Source: Dulcicalothrix desertica PCC 7102
Lineage (GTDB): Bacteria > Cyanobacteriota > Cyanobacteriia > Cyanobacteriales > Nostocaceae
Direction of reading: 5' to 3'
Length of the DNA: 64,000 nt
NCBI RefSeq assembly: GCF_003991905.1
Contig: NZ_RSCL01000005.1
Span: 405,478 to 469,477 of the forward strand
Below the pieces are notes generated by a model, which was not told where the DNA came from, ran no database searches, and worked only from the letters and a program-made list of their open reading frames with translations. This document shows, in pieces, positions 42,994-52,163 of this stretch. Each line of letters opens with the position of its first letter. Within the stretch, counting starts at the first letter, position 1. The translations under genes and the position numbers were made by a program.

Positions 42994-43971
42994 ATGAAGC
43001 GTAAAAATATACATTATTTTCTGAAGTTTTTTTTGCTTATTACTCTTAGCTGCTTTGTATTTGCCGCTTGTCATAACAAAATGACTATAAATAAGCATAT
43101 CCAAAAGGCGCCATTTTTCGCATCTGAATGTAAAACTATAAAACACCAGTTGGGAGAAGCTTGTGTTCCCAGGAATCCCCAACGAATAATTGTTACTGAT
43201 GAAAGCATTTTAGACGCTGTTGTTGGCTTAGGTTTTAAGCCAATTGCAGCAGCAGAATCAAACGCATTAGGTAACAGAGGGCGCCAGTTTGGTAATAAGA
43301 TTGATGGTATAATTTCTATAGGAAAGGAAAGCCTGTTAAATTTAGAAAGAATAGTAAAACTGCAACCAGATTTAATACTGGGATTTGAAATAAATGAAAA
43401 TGATTATGAGATATTGTCTAAGATAGCACCAACGGTATCAATCGAATTCAACGAAATAGCTTGGAAAGAAGCATTACAACGTATCGGTGACATTTTAAAT
43501 AAAAGTACAGTGAGTAAGCAATTACTCAACGAGTATCAGCAAAGAGTGGAAAAATTAAGGCTAGCTATACTGCAAAACAACAATAAACAAAAAGTTTCTA
43601 TTAGTCGTTTCTATTCAGGATGGAATTTAACACAGTTCCAAAACCAATTCTCATTCCCTGTACGTATTTTAGAAGAAGTTGGTCTGTCGATACCAGAAGC
43701 GCAACAAAAATTGAGTAATTCATCTCAAAGTTACATATCTGTAGGGATAGAAAGCCTAAATTTACTAGATGCAGATGTCATGTTTGTAGCACTTGACCCA
43801 GGTTCTGCAAAAAATTTCCAAAAATATAGCAGTCATCAATTTTGGCAAATGCTCAACGTCATCAAAAACAACCGAGTTTACACCGTCGATTCTGGTTATT
43901 GGATTGTTGGTAATATCCTATCAGCAAATGCTATTTTAGATGACTTGTCTCAATATTTGCTGTCTCGTTAG
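42994..43971 (+). CDS. Ferric-siderophore ABC substrate-binding lipoprotein
   Basis: A 325-residue FecB-type lipoprotein with lipobox VFAAC (Cys26). Typical stretches are CKTIKHQLGEACVPRNPQRI, ILDAVVGLGFKPIAAAES, LERIVKLQPDLILGFEINE, LDADVMFVALDPGSAKNF and the end RVYTVDSGYWIVGNIL. It is a paralogue of the protein encoded at 47879-48868, same length and motifs. It sits between the AraC/receptor chimera and a truncated MFS gene. It probably binds a siderophore different from that of the 40433 protein. Confidence 0.9.
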   Translation: MKRKNIHYFLKFFLLITLSCFVFAACHNKMTINKHIQKAPFFASECKTIKHQLGEACVPRNPQRIIVTDESILDAVVGLGFKPIAAAESNALGNRGRQFGNKIDGIISIGKESLLNLERIVKLQPDLILGFEINENDYEILSKIAPTVSIEFNEIAWKEALQRIGDILNKSTVSKQLLNEYQQRVEKLRLAILQNNNKQKVSISRFYSGWNLTQFQNQFSFPVRILEEVGLSIPEAQQKLSNSSQSYISVGIESLNLLDADVMFVALDPGSAKNFQKYSSHQFWQMLNVIKNNRVYTVDSGYWIVGNILSANAILDDLSQYLLSR

Positions 43972-44006
43972 TAAAAATTTTATTGTTGAAACAACCCAAA
44001 AAGTGA

Positions 44007-44669
44007 ATGGCACAAAAATCTTCTCCCAGCTTGCTCCTGTTTATTATCGTCTGGAGCGGTCAGTTAGTTTCAACTATTGGCAGCACCATGAGTACCTTCG
44101 CTTTCAACATTTGGGCATGGGAATTTAGCGGTCAAGTCACTTCTTTGGCGCTAGTAGATTTTTTTACTTTGCTGCCTAGTATATTTTTTGCTCCCATAAC
44201 TGGAGTAATTGTGGACAGGTGCAACCGAAAGTTACTGATGATGTTAGGTGATACCGTTACTGTTATCCTAACATCTGTTATTATTGGGCTTTATTTTACT
44301 AATCACCTGCAAGTTTGGCATTTATACATTACGGGTGCCATAGCTGGGACTTTTAATCAAATTCAATGGATTGCCTACTCTGCATCAGTTTCCTTAATGG
44401 TTCCCCAACAACATTATGTGCGCGCTAACAGCATGGATTTTGTTTCCAGTTACGGCGCCAACATAGTTGGTCCAGCATTAGCAGGGTATTTATACTATTC
44501 GATTGGTTTAGGTGGTATTGGTTTAATTGATATTACAACTTTTTTAATCGCAATTACTAGCATACTGTTTATTAAAATACCCCAAACAGAGCAAGGCAGT
44601 TGCGTTTACAGTCGGGTGAAGCTTTTACATTTCGTTCTTCTAAAGCGCTTCCGGGAATTACTGAAATAA
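44007..44669 (+). pseudogene. MFS transporter (EntS-like), C-terminal half deleted
   Basis: The first 195 residues match the N-terminal half of a major facilitator of the siderophore-exporter type (LFIIVWSGQLVSTIGSTMST, GVIVDRCNRKLLMMLGDTVT, ASVSLMVPQQHYVRANSMDF). They are colinear with the intact relative at 48885-50153. After IKIPQTEQ (about 44592) the DNA switches to a TonB receptor gene; the remaining frame (to 44669) is that gene read out of frame. Only about six of twelve membrane helices remain. Confidence 0.82.
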
Positions 44670-46849
44670 CGGTTACGAATGTTGATGCCAATACTGTTAG
44701 GGTGACGGTGGTAGGTGAGAAAACTTTGCCAACGGTTGAGTTATTTGACGATTCGGATGGGTTGATTTTTGGTGTTGCGTCTGCCGCATCTGTGCCAGAA
44801 CCTAATACATCTAAACCTGATATACAAACTCAACCAGAGCAATCATCTTCTAATGATGAGCCAATTGAATTAGTAGTAACGGGTGAGCAAGATGGATATC
44901 GAGTGCCTGAAGCTTCAACTGCAACAAAAATAGAGGCGCCGTTACGAGATATTCCTGCATCTATTCAGGTAATTCCAAAACAAATAATTCAGGATAGGCA
45001 AGTAGTACGTCTAAACGAGCTAGGCAATAATGTTAGTGGCTTGCAGCAACAGCCTGGACAAGGTGGTGTTAGTTCTCAGAGTTACTATATTCGTGGGTTT
45101 GCTGCAGGTTTTGAAAACTTACGTAATGGTTTCCGAGATTTTGGCTTTATTAGCCCTCGTGATGTTGCGAATGTTGAACAAGTTGAATTCCTTAAAGGAC
45201 CATCATCTGTTTTATACGGTAGTACAGGTAGTCTTGGTGGCGCCTTCAATACAATCACGAAAAAACCATTAACAGAACCGTTCTATCAAATTAATGCTAC
45301 AGTTGGCAGCTATGATTTTTACCGCCCAACTATTGATTTAACAGGTTCACTTACAGAAAAAAAATCTGCTCTCTATCGACTTAACGTAGCTTACGAAAAT
45401 GGCAATAATTTCCGTGATTTTGTTGATAATGAAAGTATCTTCATCGCTCCAGCACTTACCTTAAAGGTCGGAGAACGAACTAATCTGACTTTCGAGTATG
45501 AATATCAAAAGTATAATTATACATTTGACAGGGGCTTTATTCCCAATCAGGTAGCTTTTGATGTTCCTATCAGCCGATTTTTAGGGGAGCCTGATTTGAA
45601 TAATGGTGAAGTTAAGTCTAATGTATTTACTTATGTCTTGGAACATGAATCTAAAGATGGTAATTGGAAATATCGCCAAGGCTTTAACTATATTAACGCT
45701 CAAGGTGGAGGTCAGGGAGTTCAAGGTGATGAGTTAGATGAAGATGGTCGGACAGTTCTGCGTAGATTTCGGGTTAATAATGATAAACAAGAAAATATTT
45801 CTTGGCAGAATGAGGTAAGTGGTAAGTTTAACACTGGTTCTATTCGTCATAATGTATTATTAGGTTTTGAAATTGCTAACTATACATTTACCACCGATTT
45901 CTTTCGTGGTCGCATTGCCGGACTAGATATATTTAACCCTGTTTACGGCGCCAGACCCGAAAATGTCAGACGAAGTTTTTATGAACAATACGGTTCTGAT
46001 AATATTGCGCTGTATCTTCAGAATTTAATTGAGTTAACTCCTAACTTTAAGTTTCTTGCAGGTGGTCGCTTTGATTGGGTAGATTCTTCATACGAAGACT
46101 TGGAAGGTGGTACTATAATAAACGAAACATCAGATTCTAAGTTTTCACCACGGCTTGGCATTGTTTATCAGCCTGGTAATTCTACCTCAATTTATGCTAG
46201 TTGGTCAAATTCATTCAATCCTCAGTTTTTTGGTAGAAGTCGAACTGGAGAAGTATTTATACCAGAAACGGGAGAACAATTTGAGATTGGCATCAAACAA
46301 GAATTGTTTGATAAACGAGTTTCAGCGACTTTAGCATTTTTTGACATTACCAGGAAAAATGTTCTAACTACCGACTCGTTAGATGTAGACTTTCAGGTTC
46401 AGACAGGTGAGCAAAAAAGTCGTGGTATTGAATTAGATATAGTTGGTGAAATCACACCAGGATGGAAAGTAATTGCTACGTATGCTTACACTGACGCATT
46501 TGTGAATAAAGATAATGACCCAGACTTGGTTGACGATAGATTGCAAGGTATACCCTTCAACAGCGCTAGTCTTTGGACAACCTATGAATTTCAAAGAGGA
46601 AGTTTACAAGGTTTAGGCTTTGGACTGGGGTTAGTCTATGCTGGTGAACGAGAAGCAACTTTACCTAATGATGTGAAAATTCCTTCTTATCTTAGAACAG
46701 ATGCCAGTATTTTCTATAAACAAAATAATTGGCGCGCGGCTGTTAACGTTAAGAACTTATTTGATACCAAGTATTATGAAGCCCAAGGATTCTTTATTGT
46801 TCCTGCTGCACCATTAACTGTGTTAGGAACTATTTCTTTCGATTTTTGA
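44600..46849 (+). pseudogene. TonB-dependent siderophore receptor, 5' end deleted
   Basis: A 749-residue frame with the second half of an AMIN domain (FTFRSSKALPGITEITVTNV), a TonB-box-like IELVVTGE, a complete plug (RDIPASIQVIPKQIIQDRQ, NVEQVEFLKGPSSVLYGSTG) and a complete barrel ending in GTISFDF. The signal peptide and the first 75 or so residues are replaced by the upstream MFS remnant, in a different frame, and the only possible start is a TTG without a ribosome site. Without a signal peptide it cannot reach the outer membrane, so I call it a pseudogene although two thirds of the gene is intact. Confidence 0.8.
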
Positions 46850-46857
46850 TTTCGTAT

Positions 46858-46873
46858 GGTGGCTTAAGCCACC
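46858..46873. repeat. GGTGGCTTAAGCCACC palindrome
   Basis: A perfect 16-bp palindrome eight bases after the receptor stop codon. It can form a tight hairpin in the transcript; no T run follows, so it is a repeat or processing hairpin rather than a standard terminator. Confidence 0.6.
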
Positions 46874-46904
46874 CTACTACTACTGCCTAATAAATAAGAT
46901 AATC

Positions 46905-47864
46905 ATGACTAATTTTTTTTGTGCCCAAGAATCACGGCAAGTAAGAGAAGACCCAATTGGTAACGCAGAAGTTTATCAAATCTACGTCTTAATTGAATAT
47001 CCAACACCTTGGGCAAGAAACGCATTTGATTCTAAATGTGTTCCTGATAATCTAAAGGCTCTATGGAATGATATTAGCTTCAAGTGGAATGAAGAATATA
47101 TAGTTTTTTTATTAGTATATAACCAAGAGTTACAAAAATCAGACTCTAGCCGAGTTATAATTTTTTATCAGGGTTCTGGACTTACAAAAGGTTATAAAAA
47201 ACTAGAGCTTCAAATTCCCAACATCAACGATGTGGCGCCAACGCTGCAAAAATATTTATTTGATGAAAATTTAGAGAAATATGTACAAGAATCCCAAACC
47301 AGAGATATTTTAATCTGTACTCATGGTAGCCGCGATAAGTGTTGTGCTAAGTATGGTAATATCTTTTATCGGCAAGCTAAAGCCATCATAGCTAATTCAT
47401 CTTTAAATCATGTTCGCATTTGGCAGGTTAGCCATTTTGGTGGTCATCGCTTTGCACCTACAGCTATTGATTTTCCCGATGGTAGATACTACGCACGATT
47501 AGACTCAGATTCATTTAATTGTATTTTAACCCGAACAGGTAATATTGAAAAGATGAATTATATTTATCGTGGCTGGGGAATATTACCAGGAGCAGTCCAA
47601 GTTTTGGAAAGAGAAATGATGATGAGATATGGTTGGGAGTGGTTTAACTACAAAGCTGAGTTTCAAATCTTACATCACAGTGAACTTGATGAAAGTAATT
47701 GTGTTAAACTCTACTTTCACAAAACAGATGGCTCTGGCGCCTTTGTTCAAGCTGATATTGTTATCGATAAAAGCAAAAGCGTTAATTTAATTAGTTATTG
47801 CGACGGGAAAGAAGCTGAATATATCCCACAATTTTCTGTCAATAATTTGGCAATCTTTGAATAA
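46905..47864 (+). CDS. Sucrase/ferredoxin-like protein (thioredoxin-like [2Fe-2S] type)
   Basis: A 319-residue Suc_Fer-like family protein. The C-terminal half has the thioredoxin-like ferredoxin region ILICTHGSRDKCCAKYG followed by IWQVSHFGGHRFAPTAIDFP. The cysteines of CTHGSRDKCC and the HxGGHRFA motif are the expected cluster-binding residues. In iron-uptake loci such proteins are plausible reducers of ferric siderophores; this role is inference from context. It is followed after 14 bp by a FecB-type gene and then an MFS gene, probably one operon. Confidence 0.85.
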   Translation: MTNFFCAQESRQVREDPIGNAEVYQIYVLIEYPTPWARNAFDSKCVPDNLKALWNDISFKWNEEYIVFLLVYNQELQKSDSSRVIIFYQGSGLTKGYKKLELQIPNINDVAPTLQKYLFDENLEKYVQESQTRDILICTHGSRDKCCAKYGNIFYRQAKAIIANSSLNHVRIWQVSHFGGHRFAPTAIDFPDGRYYARLDSDSFNCILTRTGNIEKMNYIYRGWGILPGAVQVLEREMMMRYGWEWFNYKAEFQILHHSELDESNCVKLYFHKTDGSGAFVQADIVIDKSKSVNLISYCDGKEAEYIPQFSVNNLAIFE

Positions 47865-47878
47865 ATCAAAAACACACA

Positions 47879-48868
47879 ATGAATATTAGATTCAAATACA
47901 AAATCATATATGTATGTTTGTTATTATTAATATTCTCTGCTTGTTATAGCAAGATTAATTGTAGCCAATTGCAAACAAGACAAGCAATAACTTCTAATTG
48001 CCGAATGATTAAGCATGATTTAGGAGAAGCGTGTATTCCCAATAGACCTAATAGAATTATAGTCTCAGACGAAATTATGTTGGATGCAATATTAGCTCTA
48101 GGTATCAAACCAATAGCAGTAGGAAAACCAGATTTGGTTAGCAGTAAAACAAGTATTTTGGGTACAAAGCTAAAAGAATTAAGTACTATCGGTAAACAAA
48201 GTCAACCTAATCTAGAAAAAATAGTTAAACTGAATCCAGATTTAATTATTGGATTTTTGATTAGTCAAGAAAATTATAAATTACTTTCCCAAATAGCACC
48301 TACAGTTGCACTAGAATATAATCAATCAACTTGGAAAGACGCTCTAAGACGCATTGGTGAAATAGTCGGGGAGCAAGAAAAAGCTGAAATCCTACTCAAT
48401 CAGTATCAACAACGGTTAACAAAGTTGAGAGCAAACTTAGGAAATAAGTTAACAAAAATTAATGTTTCTATCAGCCGCTTCCACGGACAAGTACAAAGTC
48501 CTGAGTTCCGCTCTAAATTTTCTTTTCCTGGAAGTATTTTAGATGAAATAGGCATTTCTCCCCCAGAATCACAACGTCAACTCATTGCAACTCCCGACCA
48601 AAACTTAATCCAACTCAGCATAGAAAAATTAGATTTATTAGATGCTAATTTTTTGTTTGTTGCAGTAGACCCCGGCGCCAAAGATTTATTTGAAAAGTAT
48701 CAAAAAACACACATGTGGCAATCACTTAATGTAGTCAAAAATCAACGAGTTTATATCGTCGATTCCAGTTACTGGATTTTTGGTAACATCCAATCTGCTA
48801 ATGCCATAGTGAATGACTTATTTAAATACTTAATAGACACGGTAAATGTTCAATCCAAGGTTGACTAA
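47879..48868 (+). CDS. Ferric-siderophore ABC substrate-binding lipoprotein
   Basis: A 329-residue FecB-type lipoprotein, lipobox IFSAC (Cys22). It is similar along its length to the protein at 42994-43971 (CRMIKHDLGEACIPNRPNRI, LEKIVKLNPDLIIGFLISQ, LDANFLFVAVDPGAKDLF, RVYIVDSSYWIFGNIQSANA). The pair therefore looks like a duplication of a FecB-MFS unit. It lies 14 bp after the sucrase/ferredoxin-like gene and 16 bp before the MFS gene, so the three are co-transcribed. Confidence 0.9.
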   Translation: MNIRFKYKIIYVCLLLLIFSACYSKINCSQLQTRQAITSNCRMIKHDLGEACIPNRPNRIIVSDEIMLDAILALGIKPIAVGKPDLVSSKTSILGTKLKELSTIGKQSQPNLEKIVKLNPDLIIGFLISQENYKLLSQIAPTVALEYNQSTWKDALRRIGEIVGEQEKAEILLNQYQQRLTKLRANLGNKLTKINVSISRFHGQVQSPEFRSKFSFPGSILDEIGISPPESQRQLIATPDQNLIQLSIEKLDLLDANFLFVAVDPGAKDLFEKYQKTHMWQSLNVVKNQRVYIVDSSYWIFGNIQSANAIVNDLFKYLIDTVNVQSKVD

Positions 48869-48884
48869 GGGAGTTTGAATTGAA

Positions 48885-50153
48885 ATGGCGCCACAACAAC
48901 CAGCAAGCTTACGAACCTTTATAATTATTTGGCTCGGTCAAGTTGTCTCTACCATCGGAACTTACATGACCGACTTTGCTATTTCTCTATGGGTATGGCA
49001 ACTCACTAGTTCAGCTACTGCTTTGACACTAGTTGCATTCTTTTCTCAAATCCTCCGTATTCCTACTACTTTCTTCGCTGGCATTATAGTAGACCGCTTC
49101 AACCGCAAAAACTTAATGATTCTCGGTGATACTATCGCTGCTATTTCCACTGGCGCCTTACTTGCACTCTACCTGACGAATAATTTACACATCTGGCATT
49201 TCTACTTGACTGGCGCCATTAATGGTTGTTTCCGGCAAATTCAAAACTTAGCATACGAAGCTTCTCTAAGTCAAATTGTCCCGAAACAGCACTACACGCG
49301 CGCAACCAGTATGGGGTCTGTAGTTCATTATGGGCCTGTTATTCTGGCGCCAGCTTTTGCAGGTAGCTTATACCCCCAAATTGGTTTAGCAGGAATCTTA
49401 GTGATAGATTTACTGAGTTTCTTAGTTGCAGTTATTACTTTATATTTGGTCATAATTCCTCAGCCACCTCAGACAGATATAGAACAAACAGATATAATAT
49501 TTGGCTTTCGCTACTTGTTTACAAATCCAAGTTTGCGGATTTTTACATTAGTAATCAGCTTATTTTGGTTTGCCCACGACTTTGCAGAATCTGTAGGAGA
49601 CGCGATGATTCTCGCACGTAGCAATAGTAACCCTACTGTATTAGCTAGTATTTCTGCTGCTGCTGGAATTTCCGGTGTAACGGCAGCAATTATTTTTAGT
49701 ATATGGTCGGGTACTAAACCACGTATTTATGGAATGCTGCTGGGATTTATCGGCGCCGGTATAAGTAAAACTGTATTTGGACTAGGACGTAATTTATCAA
49801 TTTGGGCGCCTGCTCAGTTCTGTTCTTCGTTAAACTTCCCCCTGATGGACAGCAGCGAAACAGCAATATGGCTAGCAAAAATTCCCCCTCACTTACAAGG
49901 TCGAGTATTTGCAGCAAAGTCACTGATGTTGCAGCTAACATCAAGCTTTGCGACCCTGATGGCTGGGCCGCTAGCAGATAAAGTATTAGAACCAGCAACA
50001 ATATTACAGGGAGGAATATTTGGAAGTGGTAAAGGTACAGGAATTGCGGTTGCGTATGTGATGGGCGCCACTTGTATGCTTCTAGTCGGTTTGCTTGGGT
50101 TTACTATTCCTTCACTGCGGAATATAGAAAAGATTTTACCAGACCACGATTGA
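48885..50153 (+). CDS. MFS transporter (siderophore exporter, EntS-like)
   Basis: A 422-residue major facilitator with about twelve membrane helices. The MFS loop motif is GIIVDRFNRKNLMILGDTIA, and the N-terminal LRTFIIIWLGQVVSTIG is typical of the enterobactin-exporter-like group. It is probably an exporter of a siderophore or its breakdown product. A GGGAG lies 14 bases before the ATG. Six GGCGCC palindromes occur inside this one gene. Intact counterpart of the truncated gene at 44007. Confidence 0.88.
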   Translation: MAPQQPASLRTFIIIWLGQVVSTIGTYMTDFAISLWVWQLTSSATALTLVAFFSQILRIPTTFFAGIIVDRFNRKNLMILGDTIAAISTGALLALYLTNNLHIWHFYLTGAINGCFRQIQNLAYEASLSQIVPKQHYTRATSMGSVVHYGPVILAPAFAGSLYPQIGLAGILVIDLLSFLVAVITLYLVIIPQPPQTDIEQTDIIFGFRYLFTNPSLRIFTLVISLFWFAHDFAESVGDAMILARSNSNPTVLASISAAAGISGVTAAIIFSIWSGTKPRIYGMLLGFIGAGISKTVFGLGRNLSIWAPAQFCSSLNFPLMDSSETAIWLAKIPPHLQGRVFAAKSLMLQLTSSFATLMAGPLADKVLEPATILQGGIFGSGKGTGIAVAYVMGATCMLLVGLLGFTIPSLRNIEKILPDHD

Positions 50154-50384
50154 ATCAAGAAATTGCTGTAACAATAATGACAATCCTCTATTCTTTATAA
50201 AAGTTTACAACTGGATTGTGCGTGCAACCGTCTAATGGCATTGTGTTATTATGTGCTAGCACTTATTAACACTTGCTATAAAAACAGCTTTTCTGCTGCA
50301 AACGTTTAATAAAGAGTACATCTAAAAAATTAGCTTTTGTATAAATTATGACCACTTGAGCAAAATATCGTGTGAACAGGCAAA

Positions 50385-50789
50385 CTATGTTTCGGTAAAT
50401 AAAGTTGGCTCTACATGAAAAAAGGCGCCTAATTTTTGAGCTATTTCTGGAGTTATATTCTGCCTAGCTTCTAAAATATCATCGGCTAATTGTTGTGAGC
50501 CTAAAAATTCCTGTAACTCAACTTTAGTCTTTTCTGATTGCTCAAAAAGAAATGAAAGCAGAGATTGAATATTAGTCGGCTCATTAAAATGATAGTTTTC
50601 CTTTTCAAACTTTTCAATTAAAGTAATTAACAACTGATATAACTCATTTTCTTCTGGTGTTCGCTCTCTGTGCATTAACTCTTCTACAACCGCTAAAGCT
50701 TTCTCATTCTCAGCTTCAGTCTTTATAAGCTTTGGAACATGAGCTATTAACAAATTTTTGTATTTTTCTATACTAAAAGTAAGGGTCAT
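50385..50789 (-). CDS. higA: HigA-type antitoxin
   Basis: A 134-residue antitoxin (MTLTFSIEKYKNLLIAHVPK start). The N-terminal region is helical and acidic. The C-terminal half has an XRE-like helix-turn-helix in the order FLGSQQLADDILEARQNITP-EIAQKLGAFFHVEPTLF, matching HigA. It neutralises HigB and represses the operon. I chose the ATG at 50789, which overlaps the toxin gene by 17 bp; the longer frame would add ten residues inside the toxin gene. Confidence 0.85.
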   Translation of the reverse strand: MTLTFSIEKYKNLLIAHVPKLIKTEAENEKALAVVEELMHRERTPEENELYQLLITLIEKFEKENYHFNEPTNIQSLLSFLFEQSEKTKVELQEFLGSQQLADDILEARQNITPEIAQKLGAFFHVEPTLFTET

Positions 50790-51072
50790 TTTTCCAGTAC
50801 TCCTTATCGTATTCTGCATGAGTTAAGATATATTTAATATAAATCATTTGTTCTGCATAATCCATGCTAACAATCAATCGGTATTTATTACCCTTAATAT
50901 TAAAGATTGTAAAGTTTCCAACTGCCTCAGCTTTGGGAAAAGCTTCTTGCACTTCGATTAAGTTTGACCATTTGGCTTTGCTAGTAGTCTTATACCAGTA
51001 TATGAGTGCTTCCCGGCTATCTGCATGAATTTCTGAATATTCTCTTAAAACCTTAAAACTGATAACGTGCAT
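50773..51072 (-). CDS. higB: HigB-type mRNA interferase toxin
   Basis: A 99-residue RelE-superfamily toxin: MHVISFKVLREYSEIHADSR, LIYWYKTTSKAKWSNLIEVQ, VGNFTIFNIKGNKYRLIVSM, IYIKYILTHAEYDKEYWKND. These match HigB, which cleaves mRNA on the ribosome. It comes first in the operon, the usual higBA order, and overlaps the antitoxin gene. It sits between the siderophore array and its right-hand remnant, so it could help retain this segment. Confidence 0.9.
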   Translation of the reverse strand: MHVISFKVLREYSEIHADSREALIYWYKTTSKAKWSNLIEVQEAFPKAEAVGNFTIFNIKGNKYRLIVSMDYAEQMIYIKYILTHAEYDKEYWKNDPYF

Positions 51073-51137
51073 CTATCTTAAAATAATTTTCAATAAGTAT
51101 ACATGATTTTTCCACGATTCCCAATTTGTCAATGTAT

Positions 51138-51534
51138 TTGCTTGCCATTGGTAAAGGTTACTATCGCAAAATTGAGGGTGAGTCTTTTACGTTCCGTTCC
51201 GAAAAACCTATACCGGGAATTACTGAGATAAATGTTACGAATGTTGATGATAATACCGTGCGGGTGACAGTGGTGGGTGAAAAGGCGCCTACAGTTTGCT
51301 TAGACCGAGGATTGATTTCTCGGCGCCTTTACAGAGTTACCAAACGCAGATAAATTAGAAAGCAATCAGTTGGAAGCATTCAAACAGCAATGGTACAATA
51401 GTTCAATTGCTCAATCTCTCAAAGCTAGTAAAAATGGTCGCGTTTACTTTGTACCCTCTTACTTGTGTTTAGGATTGCCTAGTCCTATTGGTGCAGAGCT
51501 ATTTCTTAATCAAGTACGTCAAAAGCTACTCTCT
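51138..51534 (+). pseudogene. AMIN-domain fragment joined to FecB C-terminal fragment
   Basis: 51160-51295 encodes an AMIN piece of a TonB receptor (ESFTFRSEKPIPGITEINVT, NTVRVTVVGEKAPTV). After about 25 unrelated bases, and starting exactly at a second GGCGCC (51321), comes the end of a FecB-type protein (AFTELPNADKLESNQLEAFK, SLKASKNGRVYFVPSYLCLG, then PIGAELFLNQVRQKLLS). GGCGCC palindromes lie at both edges of the junction (51282 and 51321). Neither piece can work. Confidence 0.82.
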
Positions 51535-51536
51535 AA

Positions 51537-51662
51537 GGGACTTCCATATAAAAAAATCTCCAAAATTTTCTTCTTGTGGAGCGGGCATCCTTGCCCGCCT
51601 ACATCTAGAACAGGCAAGGATGCCTGCTCCACAATATGGAGAATTAAATTTTTGGAAGTCCC
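51537..51662. mobile_element. Complete GGGACTTCC MITE-like element
   Basis: 126 bp with perfect 9-bp ends GGGACTTCC / GGAAGTCCC, flanked on both sides by TAA. The inner inverted repeat GGGCATCCTTGCCCG / GGCAAGGATGCC is bracketed by TTGTGGAG and CTCCACAA. It is inserted right after the FecB remnant. Confidence 0.82.
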
Positions 51663-51715
51663 TAAGACTTAATCTGGTTATAATTGCAAGGAAGGTCTGC
51701 ACGTAATCAAGATTT

Positions 51716-52090
51716 ATGCCGAACCCAGGTGGAACTAAGAAAAACTTAATGCCCATGCAAACTGTATGGCGCCATCAACCAACTAAGACAGTGAGAGTTC
51801 CAGAAGTACTCGTAGACAAAATCTTAGAATATGCTCATAAGTTAGACAAGGAAATACCTGAACAACGTATAGAAATTAATGATGGTTGGGTTATAGTACA
51901 TTCGCCCTGTGATCCGAAAGGACATTTTCAGGATAAAGCCAGGTCAATACAAGGATGGCGTTTTCACCGGAGAACTTGTAGTTGGTGGTATCCTTTGGTA
52001 AAGCTCGAAGAAGTCGTAGTCACGTTTCCTGATTGTTCATTGCACGATGATGTTTTAGAAGTGCTTGCAAGTAGCGAGTCAGGACAATAG
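51716..52090 (+). CDS. Hypothetical protein, RHH-like N-terminus plus HARP-like segment
   Basis: A 124-residue protein. Residues 20-45 (TKTVRVPEVLVDKILEYAHK) look like a ribbon-helix-helix start. The later GWRFHRRTCSWWYPLVKLEE resembles the short IPGRRWDPETKxWWFP segment found in HARP-like and phage or plasmid proteins. Together they suggest a small nucleic-acid-binding protein, but this is pattern recognition only. Start uncertain: ATGs at 51716, 51749 and 51755. It lies just after a MITE and before the giant kinase. Confidence 0.5.
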   Translation: MPNPGGTKKNLMPMQTVWRHQPTKTVRVPEVLVDKILEYAHKLDKEIPEQRIEINDGWVIVHSPCDPKGHFQDKARSIQGWRFHRRTCSWWYPLVKLEEVVVTFPDCSLHDDVLEVLASSESGQ

Positions 52091-52163
52091 TTACTATTTC
52101 AATATTTTATGGGAATACTAAACTTATAAGGCAAAATCTATCTGTTTTATAAGGAAACTACAA

